Source: Bacteroidales bacterium (lineage in GTDB: Bacteria > Bacteroidota > Bacteroidia > Bacteroidales > ML635J-15). From it: DNA of 8,117 nt. The first letter of the stretch is position 1. Every line of letters begins with the position of its first letter. A model generated the notes under the pieces. The model was not told the origin of the DNA and did no database searches. It saw nothing but the letters and a program-made list of their open reading frames with translations. The stretch lies in assembly GCA_028701945.1 (NCBI GenBank), contig JAQVPT010000157.1, positions 1 through 8,117 of the forward strand, read 5' to 3'. Shown one piece after another: positions 1 through 7,204 of this stretch. A program made the translations under genes and the position numbers.

Positions 1-1321
1 CCAAAGCTTCGGCTTGTTCGATTAACGAAAGAGCAGATTTGTTTTCATTGTTTTGGTAGAGGGTGTGGGCTTGGGAGATGAGATTTTTGAATTCTTTCTT
101 TTTTGCTTGTAATTCAAGTTTTTGTTGTTCTTGTAAACGTTGTTGTTGGTGTTGGAGTTGGAGTTTGGCAAGTTCCGTTTTTCTTTGTTCTTCTTTTTCT
201 TTTTCAATCTCTGCTAGCATTTTTTCATTCATAACAGTAAGTTTCACAAAACCCATTAAAGAGAAATCGTTTGCACTTGAAATTGCGATTTTTCTTGATT
301 TAGCGGATTTTTTTCCATTTAATGTACCCTGACTAACTTTTTTTGAAGAATCAACACCATTTATTGAAAAATAGTGGTGCTGCCAATCACCTGTTATACT
401 GTGAAAACCAGAACCTGATGCCATTTTTAATACGCAAGATGAATTGTCGTTCGAAATTTGTTGCTGAATTTGTTTCAAATTTTCAATAATTGCCGGTGTT
501 TCATTATTACCATACTTATTGAAAAATTCTATTTGCTTCTGTATGTATTTTTTGGTGTGTTCATTGATTATTCCAAATAAACATTTTATATCATTTTCAA
601 CTATTGGTTTTTTCTTCTCATTTTTAATATGTGGGGCAACAAATTTTTCAAAGTTTTTATATCCCATTTTAGAAATTGATATACTTGTAAGTGCTTTTTG
701 ATTTGGCATAAGTACTTCAAAAAATGAATTAAATTCATTCGGTTTTAAGTTTTGGTCGGTCTTGTTGCGACCATGTTTCCATCCTGCTTTATATCCATTC
801 TTGTTGTATAAATTGAAAATTTTTGAATTAATGAGATCAGAACCATCAAATTCTGCATCAGCAAATTTTATAAATCTCATAAATTCATCACCTTTAGTTG
901 AACTACCAAAGACTTCCTTTCCATCTTTTGATGTGCCACCTAAATAATTAAACAAAACAGATCGAACAGCTCCTTTTATTGAACTTCCTGGAATAATTGG
1001 ATTTCCTGTTAATTGGTTTTTGATAAGTGTTTTAATATCATTATTACCAGAATATTTGCAATCAAAAACTCTTTCAACACATTTATCAATATTAGCCCCT
1101 AAATTGTTCTTAAGAGCTACGCTATTATTTTCCAAAAGAGCATTCGATAACGCTGAAATATTAACATACTGAGCTGCTTTTTTTAAGCTAATAATTTTAA
1201 CTTTATTGTTGTCAACAATAAAATCGGCTCCTTTTATCCAATCTTTTTCTGCACCAGCTCCAATATGGGTTGGGCTAAGTATTTCAATTTTTATAGTCTC
1301 TTTTTTATTAATTTTTGTCAT
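1..1321 (-). CDS. csm5: Csm5, type III-A RAMP subunit with C-terminal extension (partial, runs off left edge)
   Basis: Csm5 caps the crRNA 3' side of the Csm complex and helps crRNA maturation (family knowledge). The reading frame starts at ATG 1321-1319 and stays open for 440 codons to the window edge. The RAMP features are in the expected order: the N-terminal strand and loop ILSPTHIGAG (residues 14-23), the IIPGSSIKGAVRSVL segment (109-123), a Gly-rich GSGFHSITGDW segment (303-313) and the SRKIAI...LMGFVKLTV ending (342-363) where typical Csm5 proteins finish. Beyond about residue 365 there is an extra charged, Gln-rich predicted coiled coil (366-410), then a helix pair resembling a TPR repeat (411-440), incomplete here. 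The start overlaps the end of the upstream nuclease gene by 14 nt, so the two are probably translationally coupled. The last ~180 bases are richer in GC (about 38%) than the rest. Identity as Csm5 is firm; the tail's role is unknown. Confidence 0.9.
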   Translation of the reverse strand, partial: MTKINKKETIKIEILSPTHIGAGAEKDWIKGADFIVDNNKVKIISLKKAAQYVNISALSNALLENNSVALKNNLGANIDKCVERVFDCKYSGNNDIKTLIKNQLTGNPIIPGSSIKGAVRSVLFNYLGGTSKDGKEVFGSSTKGDEFMRFIKFADAEFDGSDLINSKIFNLYNKNGYKAGWKHGRNKTDQNLKPNEFNSFFEVLMPNQKALTSISISKMGYKNFEKFVAPHIKNEKKKPIVENDIKCLFGIINEHTKKYIQKQIEFFNKYGNNETPAIIENLKQIQQQISNDNSSCVLKMASGSGFHSITGDWQHHYFSINGVDSSKKVSQGTLNGKKSAKSRKIAISSANDFSLMGFVKLTVMNEKMLAEIEKEKEEQRKTELAKLQLQHQQQRLQEQQKLELQAKKKEFKNLISQAHTLYQNNENKSALSLIEQAEAL

Positions 1322-2450
1322 CTTTTTTTATATTTTCAATAATAAATTTCTCTCTTTCAATCTCCTCAATCAATTGCTTTTCGGTAGGCAAATACATCTG
1401 GTATTTTGAAGCAAACAACTGTTTATTTTCATTTAAAACTGAATATTTTACAATTGTTTGGTCTTTTTTAGTACATAAAATTAAACCTATAGTTGGATTA
1501 TCGTCTTTATGCTTGAATTTGTCTTCAAATAATCGTACATACATATCCATTTGACCAATGTCTTGATGAGTTAGTTCTCCTGTTTTTAAGTCAATCAAGA
1601 CAAAGCATTTTAAAATATAGTTGTAAAAAACTAAGTCAATATAAAAGTGTTTAGTTTCTGTTGAGACTCTTTTTTGTCGAGCAACAAAAGCAAAACCTTT
1701 TCCCAATTCTAATAAGAAAACATTCAATTTGTCAATAAGTGCTTGTTCCATTTCTGTTTCTTTATAGGAGGTATTCTCTTTTAATTGCAAAAACTCAAGC
1801 ACATAAGGATCCTTAAGTATGTCATCGGGTTTTAATTTGGAGACTTTTTCGAGCATTTCATTCATTACAGGAGTTTTATTTTTTGATGATAAAATCCTTT
1901 CATAATAAAGTGAGTTTATTTGTCTTTCTAGTGCACGAGTGCTCCAATTATTTTCTATTGACTCTTTTATGTAGAAATTACGTGCTGTTTCGTTTTCTAC
2001 TTTAAGTAATAAGCGGTAATGTGTCCATGTTAATTTTGGTGAGATGACTTGAAACAAAGGATGACTTTCTAATCCATTTAATTTTTGTAAATTCATCTCT
2101 ACAGATTTGGAACGCAGTGCGTTCCGAATCGGAAAATCACTTTCCTTAAAATTGGAACGCAATGAGTTCCAATTTGAAAACACTATATAAAAACTTCTGA
2201 AATTTCTCAGGTTTCTCTCGTCAAATCCACTGCCAAATTCCTTTGTCAACTTTTCGGACAACAGTTTTATTATTTGCTTACCATAGCTCGCCTTCTCTTT
2301 GCCTTGTTGTTCTTGTTCAACAATTAATCTTCCAATTTCAAAATTCGCAATTAGTTGAGCATGAGACAAAGATTGACGAACGTAATTTCTTGAGGTATCT
2401 ATTACCCTCTTAATACTGGAAAGAAGAATATTGAAATTATCTAGTTCCAT
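1308..2450 (-). CDS. DUF1016/YhcG-type PD-(D/E)XK nuclease embedded in the csm operon
   Basis: A 380-residue protein with the two-part structure of the DUF1016 (YhcG) family: an N-terminal helical domain (about 1-90) and a C-terminal PD-(D/E)XK nuclease domain (about 235-360). The active site looks intact: IDLVFY gives Asp272, VLIDLKTG gives Asp287 and Lys289, and Gln297/Gln300 follow in DIGQMDMY; Glu248 in LELGKGFAFV is the likely upstream acidic residue. The usual WTHYRLLL segment is at 142-149. Residues 92-116 are encoded by a cluster of palindromes and look like an in-frame insertion in the inter-domain linker. The ATG lies 2 nt after the csm4 stop (TAAATATG), and the 3' end overlaps csm5 by 14 nt, so it is almost certainly co-transcribed. 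YhcG proteins are generally not CRISPR components and are often found near restriction or defence genes. Whether it works with Csm or is a passenger is open. It has no CARF domain, so cyclic oligoadenylate activation is not expected. Confidence 0.88.
   Translation of the reverse strand: MELDNFNILLSSIKRVIDTSRNYVRQSLSHAQLIANFEIGRLIVEQEQQGKEKASYGKQIIKLLSEKLTKEFGSGFDERNLRNFRSFYIVFSNWNSLRSNFKESDFPIRNALRSKSVEMNLQKLNGLESHPLFQVISPKLTWTHYRLLLKVENETARNFYIKESIENNWSTRALERQINSLYYERILSSKNKTPVMNEMLEKVSKLKPDDILKDPYVLEFLQLKENTSYKETEMEQALIDKLNVFLLELGKGFAFVARQKRVSTETKHFYIDLVFYNYILKCFVLIDLKTGELTHQDIGQMDMYVRLFEDKFKHKDDNPTIGLILCTKKDQTIVKYSVLNENKQLFASKYQMYLPTEKQLIEEIEREKFIIENIKKDDKN
2104..2130. repeat. 27-bp near-perfect palindrome, copy A, inside the nuclease gene
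   Basis: The core GGAACGCAGTGCGTTCC (2109-2125) is a perfect inverted repeat around a single central base at 2117. It extends by five positions on each side with one mismatch (2108/2126). It encodes RNALRSKS (residues 109-116) of the DUF1016 protein. Its counterpart is the palindrome at 2149-2175. Confidence 0.85.
2131..2145. repeat. Short inverted repeat between the two 27-bp palindromes
   Basis: GGAAA (2131-2135) and TTTCC (2141-2145) form a five-pair stem around a five-base loop, exactly adjoining copy A. Three successive stem-loops therefore fill 2104-2175 apart from a three-base gap (2146-2148). By itself this stem is weak. It matters only as part of the cluster. Confidence 0.5.
2149..2175. 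repeat. 27-bp near-perfect palindrome, copy B, inside the nuclease gene
   Basis: An inverted repeat centred at 2162 with one internal mismatch (2159/2165). It contains GGAACGCAATGAGTTCC (2154-2170), which differs from the copy A core at two positions. The centres of A and B are 45 bp apart, exactly 15 codons, so both are read in the same frame and give the related peptides WNSLRSN (94-100) and RNALRSK (109-115). This is what a duplicated or paired mobile palindromic element inserted in frame would look like. Confidence 0.85.
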
Positions 2451-2452
2451 AT

Positions 2453-3439
2453 TTAACTACTTGTAATAGGGATAAAAATTGCTTTACCATTTCTCCAAAT
2501 TGAGTGAGAAAAATTTGCATGTTCAATTTCAGGTTTTAAATCAACAATTTTCCCATGAGTTTCTGAACTTCTATTATTAAAAACTGATCCGGGCAGAAAA
2601 GCATATACTGCATTTTTTCTGTAAGTATTATATGGAGGCGTTGTAATCCAACCTCCACGACGAACAAAATCATAGGCAACATTTTCTCCTTCAAACATTT
2701 TTACTAATTGTTGTTGGTCCTCAGGAATAAAGAGAGACAAGCTCATGATATTTACGGAATCTTTCGGAAGATTTATTTCAATTTCATCAGTTGTGTATTC
2801 AAAAAATCCATTACCAACATTTCTATCGGTACCTATACCTTCGTGTTGTAGCAAATTCAGTGCTTTTTCTAATAAATCTGTTTCCCCTTGAACAATAAAA
2901 AACAAACCTGAATTATCTGTAAAAAATATTTTTTCCATATAAAATGGCTTTGCATCTTCTTGCCCTGAACGAGATACTGTAACTCTGGGAAACACTTGTG
3001 AACTAATAAAGTCTTTTTCAATATTAGCTTCGGTTAAATACTCACCTTTTATACATGTGATTGATTCCTCATCCTCAAATAAAGTAGCTCCATTAATTAT
3101 TTTTTCAAAATAATATTTATCCAACCATAAAACTTTTTTAACATCTTTTGCTTTTGAAATGTCTTTCAATTTAGGCATCGTTTGTTTTAGAGGTTTCGGA
3201 AAAAAATAATTAGCATTGCTTTCTTCATTTTCTTGATAAAAAGGGAACAGACTACTAATAGTAAATCCTAAATCCCCATCTTGTGGGATATCATTACCCA
3301 TCTTAGCCAAACTTGAAATAAGAGCAGAATACATTGTATCAGAATGTATAGTCTTCAAACTAATACTATAATCATCTCTCTCATCGCCAAGATGTAAAGG
3401 AGTTTTGAAGTGCAATTTATAAACTTTAAATTTTGCCAT
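2453..3439 (-). CDS. csm4: Csm4, type III-A RAMP subunit (crRNA 5'-handle binding)
   Basis: Csm4 sits at the base of the Csm complex, binds the crRNA 5' handle and contacts Cas10 (family knowledge). The 328-residue product has the family layout: an N-terminal RAMP strand and loop KLHFKTPLHLGDE (8-20), the SDTMYSAL helix (33-40), a central FPRVTVSR segment (150-157), the Gly-rich loop EGIGTDRNVGNGFFEY (200-215), and a C-terminal RAMP half with GGWITTPPY (262-270). I chose the ATG at 3439 rather than the in-frame TTG at 3451: the ATG lies 2 nt after the csm3 stop (TAGGCATG), while the TTG would begin inside csm3. The stop is 2 nt before the nuclease gene, giving very compact coupling on both sides. 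No key motif appears to be missing. Confidence 0.93.
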   Translation of the reverse strand: MAKFKVYKLHFKTPLHLGDERDDYSISLKTIHSDTMYSALISSLAKMGNDIPQDGDLGFTISSLFPFYQENEESNANYFFPKPLKQTMPKLKDISKAKDVKKVLWLDKYYFEKIINGATLFEDEESITCIKGEYLTEANIEKDFISSQVFPRVTVSRSGQEDAKPFYMEKIFFTDNSGLFFIVQGETDLLEKALNLLQHEGIGTDRNVGNGFFEYTTDEIEINLPKDSVNIMSLSLFIPEDQQQLVKMFEGENVAYDFVRRGGWITTPPYNTYRKNAVYAFLPGSVFNNRSSETHGKIVDLKPEIEHANFSHSIWRNGKAIFIPITSS

Positions 3440-3441
3440 GC

Positions 3442-4074
3442 CTATTTCCAATTTGTTGATTCATTAATTTCTGAATATTTAATTTCGCCAAACTTAACCT
3501 GCCCATATCCACGAGAGCCGCTACCTCCAAGATAATCATTTTCAAGTGCGTTCATCCCTTTTTGAAGCAATGCTTTAAGTTCTACTTCATTATCATTATC
3601 CCAGACATTAATAACAAATTCAACATCAAAACTAACACCTGCAGGGATACGTTCCATTTGCCGTGGATGTTCTGCAGTACCCTTTATTCTATCTATAACA
3701 TTTTCCCATTTTCCTTCGGTATATGGCATGTCAAGATTTTCAGAGCTCTTTAATAACTCAAGTGATTCTTCTGTAAAATACGAGTCTCTGAATATAATTT
3801 TAGAGGGCTTATTTTCGTTTGAAAATCCGAATAAATTATTAACTTCATCATTCCCCCCAACTTTAGAAGCTCCAAAAATTTGTTCTAATAAACACCTTAT
3901 CTTACCTTTTAGTGAACTGCCAGGAATATAAGGTTGTTTCTCTTTGCTAGAGATTTTTATTACAGGGTTATCAATGCCACCAATTTCGACATTATCAGAA
4001 CTACCACCAATATGTAATCCTGTTATTATTTCTAGTTTCACTTTACCTTTAATCTTTTTTACTAATTGTTTCAT
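3442..4074 (-). CDS. csm3: Csm3, backbone RAMP subunit and target-RNA endonuclease
   Basis: Csm3 forms the repeated backbone filament along the crRNA and cuts complementary target RNA every six nucleotides (family knowledge). The 210-residue length is typical. The N-terminal GLHIGGSSD loop (19-27) and the GGIDNPVIK segment (32-40) contain Asp35, which aligns by context with the catalytic Asp32/Asp33 of characterised Csm3 proteins, so slicing should be intact. Next come YIPGSSLKGKIRCLLEQIFG (49-68), the thumb region with NVIDRIKGTAEHPRQMERIP (125-144), and the C-terminal Gly-rich loop YLGGSGSRGYGQVKF (181-195). It starts at ATG 4074, 21 nt after csm2, and ends 2 nt before the csm4 ATG. The identification rests on several unmistakable motifs. 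Confidence 0.96.
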   Translation of the reverse strand: MKQLVKKIKGKVKLEIITGLHIGGSSDNVEIGGIDNPVIKISSKEKQPYIPGSSLKGKIRCLLEQIFGASKVGGNDEVNNLFGFSNENKPSKIIFRDSYFTEESLELLKSSENLDMPYTEGKWENVIDRIKGTAEHPRQMERIPAGVSFDVEFVINVWDNDNEVELKALLQKGMNALENDYLGGSGSRGYGQVKFGEIKYSEINESTNWK

Positions 4075-4095
4075 AATATTGCTATTTTATAATTT

Positions 4096-4512
4096 TTATT
4101 TACCTCCATGATATTTATGATAAGCCACTATTGATTCAAAAATTTTTAAAAAATTTTTAAAATCCTTTTCTATGTTATCATCATTTCGTATTGCATCTAA
4201 ACCTTTATTAATTTCTTCCGAAAACTCTTTAATTTTAGTTTTGTTTCTTCCTCTTTCATTTTTATCTCTTCCTACCGCATAGGCTAACATTGGTTTCAAC
4301 ATTGGCAAATCACATTTTTTTTCTTTAAAATTCGATTCAATTCTTTTTAATTCACCAAAAAACTTTCTTAATTGAGATGTCGAAAGGGGATTAATATATT
4401 CTTCCTTTTTTGTTAAATAAGAAGAAAAAGAATCAGTCCACTTTACAATTTCTTCAGTTATTGGACTATAAATCCAATTCTTTTCAAACCTTTGTGCTGG
4501 ATATTTTTCCAT
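4096..4512 (-). CDS. csm2: Csm2, small subunit of the type III-A complex
   Basis: Csm2 is the small all-helical subunit that lines the inner filament next to Csm3 and contacts the crRNA/target duplex (family knowledge). This 138-residue protein has the family's three recognisable blocks: LSTSQLRKFFGELKRIE (43-59), MLKPMLAYAVGR (71-82) and the C-terminal FLKIFESIVAYHKYHGGK (121-138). A Lys-rich N-terminal half precedes them. The start is ATG 4512, 23 nt downstream of the cas10 stop; the A/T-rich leader has no clear Shine-Dalgarno, as is usual in Bacteroidota. It lies between cas10 and csm3, the standard gene order of III-A operons. No membrane segments or signal peptide are visible. Confidence 0.93.
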   Translation of the reverse strand: MEKYPAQRFEKNWIYSPITEEIVKWTDSFSSYLTKKEEYINPLSTSQLRKFFGELKRIESNFKEKKCDLPMLKPMLAYAVGRDKNERGRNKTKIKEFSEEINKGLDAIRNDDNIEKDFKNFLKIFESIVAYHKYHGGK

Positions 4513-4535
4513 ATTAATAAAATTTATTGTTAATA

Positions 4536-7091
4536 CTAATTTTCTTTAATTTCATACTCTGTCCATCTCGCTGCGAGGGCGATTAGGTCATAATTTCTTC
4601 TATTGTTTACAAACTGTATTTGAAGTTTTGAGCAAAACTGTTTTACTTCATCTTTTTTTCCATCACTAAATCTCTTTAAATAATAGGCTGTGTGCCAAAT
4701 ATATTTTACATCTTTCCTTTTTTGCATTTCGTTAAACAACATTACTTTGTGCAAAATAGCTTTAGGCATTTGATTATTTTTGATTAAATCAAGAAATTCA
4801 TCTTTAAGGCTTTTAACAAAATCAAACTCATCTTTCCATGAAATAGTTTCTCCAAAGAAACATATTGCATTTTTCTTTCCATTATTAAAATTCTTTGCAT
4901 TTTTTTCTGCAATTTCAGCCAATTGTGCAGCTTTTGCAATTGGAAACTTTTCTCCAACAATAGCTATACCGGCAGATATTGAAATATCATCTCTACCTAT
5001 AAATTTAGCAAACTCTTTCCTGACATCTTCTGCAAAATTGATTATGCTATCCCACTTTCCAACAGCAAAAACATCATCGCCACCGGAATAAAGAATATTA
5101 ACAGTATCAGCATATTTCTTTCTTATTTTATTTAAATATCCACTAAAAAATAAATCCAACATAAATGATAGAGTAGAATACGCTGAAAAACTTTTATGTG
5201 TTTGAGATAAACCATTAATGAATATATCTCCCAAGCCATCAACATCCATTCTTAAAACACCAAAATATGAGCCACCTGCCAATTCTTCAAAAGTTTTTAA
5301 TTTACCATTAGGATTTTTAGCTTGCTCATTTCCGCCATAAAACTGAAAACCGTAACTAATGCCTTGTCCTTTTATTTGGGGAGCAAGAAAGTTCATCTCG
5401 TTTATCATCTTTACTCGTGTGGTATCAGCAGATGTAATAGTTCTAAAATCAGCTTCTTCTTTTGTCAGGTCAATTTTATCAAACAAATAATTGTTTATAT
5501 CTAATATTTCAATATTGAATTTACTTTTTCTGTTTAAATAATCGGAACTCCAACCCGACTTAAATGTCAATATATAATCTGCATCTTTGAGTTTATTGCC
5601 CAATAATGCCTGCTCTTTAACAATAGGTAAAACGTATGCAGGATCATCGCTATTTTGATTATCGTCAATCTTTTCTAAAACATCTGATTCAATACCTGTA
5701 ACTGCACATACTTTTACTTTTTCGCCACTACAAGGAATTGGCTCAAAAAGATCACTAAACTTATTGATTAATAAGTTTTTAAATTTGGTATTTTTCTTAG
5801 CAGTTAGTTTATCAGCAAGATGTTTCCACAAATCACCCAATTGTTTGCCTCTACAATCCTCAAAGTCAATATTTTTATTCGCATTATTGAAAGAAAAAGG
5901 CACAAAATCAATATTCAAAACTAGTTTCCCATAATGGTTTTCCCACAATTCATTTTCAAAATTATTTTTCAGTTCTTCAATTGCATTTTTTACTTTATCG
6001 GTGTTTGGCAATAGCATATAAAACCTCCCACCAGATGAATAAACAATATGCCCAAGATTGGCATTAATATCTTCGTGTGAAATTATTCTTTGAATAACAG
6101 AATCTATTAATAGCTGTAAATAAAACGAACGTCCTTTTAAACTTACGGCAGCTTTTCTTGATGCAATATTGTAAATAAATTTCTGTATGCCTGAAACATC
6201 ACCACCGACTAATATAACAGGATGTTTACCTTCTTTTATTGTTAGTCTGTAATCTGAATTATTCCAATTAAAATCGTCAGGATGATTGTCGTAATATTCG
6301 TAAATACAATCTGCAAAAGCAGCAGTAGTTTTAAGGTGGTCAAATAAACTCACATTAGCCATATCCATAGTGTTTGAAGGTATGCACCATGTATGTTTTT
6401 TCAATAAAAACAACAAACTTTCAATAAATCCATTCAATGAATTTGTTGGTAGTCTTTGAAACTCCTCTTTAAATTCTTGCCATAATTTATTATATGATTC
6501 TTGAGATAACCCATCATTTTTTTCTTTAATTTCCTTAGGAAATATCGCATCTTTATCTAAACAGAGAGGTTTTAATGGAAACGCATATTTGTAATTGCCA
6601 TTATTTATTTGATTGAACACAGAGTATAGAGGAATTTGTTTATATCTGCTTTTGCCCCAATCAATATTTTCACCTTTGTATTTACCATTTTCCAATTCAT
6701 TAGCTTCACGTCTGTCAATCCCAGCACTCCACCAATCAGCCATAGTAACAATTGCTTGCATAATTGTTTTAGGTTTATGATGATTGGTCGCTAGATTTAT
6801 TAATCCATCCGGATTAACCTCGTCTTTGTCATACAGGTTCACATTTAAATCTTCTAACTTTTTGAATACTGACTTAAATGGTTCTCCTTCAAAAAACTCA
6901 TTTGTCCAAACTACATGCTGATAACCAAATCTACCGTTTTCATTTACAGGACATATATCATTGGCAATGTTTTTTGAAAAATCTGACAATTGATTATATT
7001 TATCAGAAAATAACATATCAGCTCTTTGATAAAACTTCCCTATATCATGTAGTAAAGCACCTAAAAATAAAATTTCTCTAGTATTTTTCAT
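4536..7091 (-). CDS. cas10: Cas10/Csm1, signature subunit: HD ssDNase and cyclic-oligoadenylate synthetase
   Basis: This is the large subunit of the Csm complex, with 851 residues from ATG 7091. On target RNA binding, the HD domain cleaves ssDNA and the palm domain makes cyclic oligoadenylates (family knowledge). Visible motifs in order: HD domain GALLHDIGKF (His15-Asp16), further His at 59 and 104-105, and MADWWSAGIDRRE (117-129, Asp119); first palm GGDVSGIQKFIY (296-307); a Cys-poor zinc-finger region with only Cys454 and Cys462 (GEKVKVCAVTG, 456-466); second palm RMDVDGLGD (614-622, Asp616/Asp618) and the cyclase motif YSGGDDVFAVG (668-678, GGDD at 670-673); then the C-terminal helical domain. 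An in-frame TTG at 7112 would add seven residues, but the ATG gives the canonical HD-domain start and follows the fragment's stop by 2 nt. Both activities should be functional. No CARF effector gene is present in the window. Confidence 0.96.
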   Translation of the reverse strand: MKNTREILFLGALLHDIGKFYQRADMLFSDKYNQLSDFSKNIANDICPVNENGRFGYQHVVWTNEFFEGEPFKSVFKKLEDLNVNLYDKDEVNPDGLINLATNHHKPKTIMQAIVTMADWWSAGIDRREANELENGKYKGENIDWGKSRYKQIPLYSVFNQINNGNYKYAFPLKPLCLDKDAIFPKEIKEKNDGLSQESYNKLWQEFKEEFQRLPTNSLNGFIESLLFLLKKHTWCIPSNTMDMANVSLFDHLKTTAAFADCIYEYYDNHPDDFNWNNSDYRLTIKEGKHPVILVGGDVSGIQKFIYNIASRKAAVSLKGRSFYLQLLIDSVIQRIISHEDINANLGHIVYSSGGRFYMLLPNTDKVKNAIEELKNNFENELWENHYGKLVLNIDFVPFSFNNANKNIDFEDCRGKQLGDLWKHLADKLTAKKNTKFKNLLINKFSDLFEPIPCSGEKVKVCAVTGIESDVLEKIDDNQNSDDPAYVLPIVKEQALLGNKLKDADYILTFKSGWSSDYLNRKSKFNIEILDINNYLFDKIDLTKEEADFRTITSADTTRVKMINEMNFLAPQIKGQGISYGFQFYGGNEQAKNPNGKLKTFEELAGGSYFGVLRMDVDGLGDIFINGLSQTHKSFSAYSTLSFMLDLFFSGYLNKIRKKYADTVNILYSGGDDVFAVGKWDSIINFAEDVRKEFAKFIGRDDISISAGIAIVGEKFPIAKAAQLAEIAEKNAKNFNNGKKNAICFFGETISWKDEFDFVKSLKDEFLDLIKNNQMPKAILHKVMLFNEMQKRKDVKYIWHTAYYLKRFSDGKKDEVKQFCSKLQIQFVNNRRNYDLIALAARWTEYEIKEN

Positions 7092-7093
7092 AT

Positions 7094-7204
7094 TTAATTC
7101 TTTTGAATGCAACTAATCACTATCTCCCTCAACTTATTCGTCCCAAAAATGAAGCCTTGTATTCCTTGAACAGCGGCTCCGTATAGGTATTTTTTATTGC
7201 TCAT
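7094..7204 (-). pseudogene. Relic of the N-terminus of a type III-B Cas10/Cmr2
   Basis: A 36-codon reading frame starting at ATG 7204, inside the end of cas6 (overlap ATGAGCAATAA), and stopping at TAA, 2 nt before the cas10 ATG. Residues 6-24 read YLYGAAVQGIQGFIFGTNK, followed by LREIV. This resembles the start of Cmr2-type Cas10 proteins that lack an N-terminal HD domain, where I would expect GASELVE next. Instead the frame continues with seven unrelated residues and a stop, so similarity ends at about 7118. The stretch is distinct from the equivalent motif in the intact Cas10 here (GGDVSGIQKFIY). I infer a truncated cmr2 left when a csm module replaced a cmr module behind cas6. It may still be translated and couple cas6 to cas10. 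The match is from memory of the family and was not searched. Confidence 0.7.

Noticed and set aside
63..332. Plus-strand frame of 89 codons, rich in Cys, Ser, Trp and Phe
   Set aside because: It is the antisense of the Gln/Lys-rich end of csm5. The Cys-rich look comes from reading CAA and GAA codons backwards, and no leader or neighbour supports it.
7112..7112. TTG start seven codons upstream of the cas10 ATG
   Set aside because: It would sit inside the cmr2-like fragment. The ATG at 7091 gives the normal HD-domain start and a 2-nt gap to the preceding stop.
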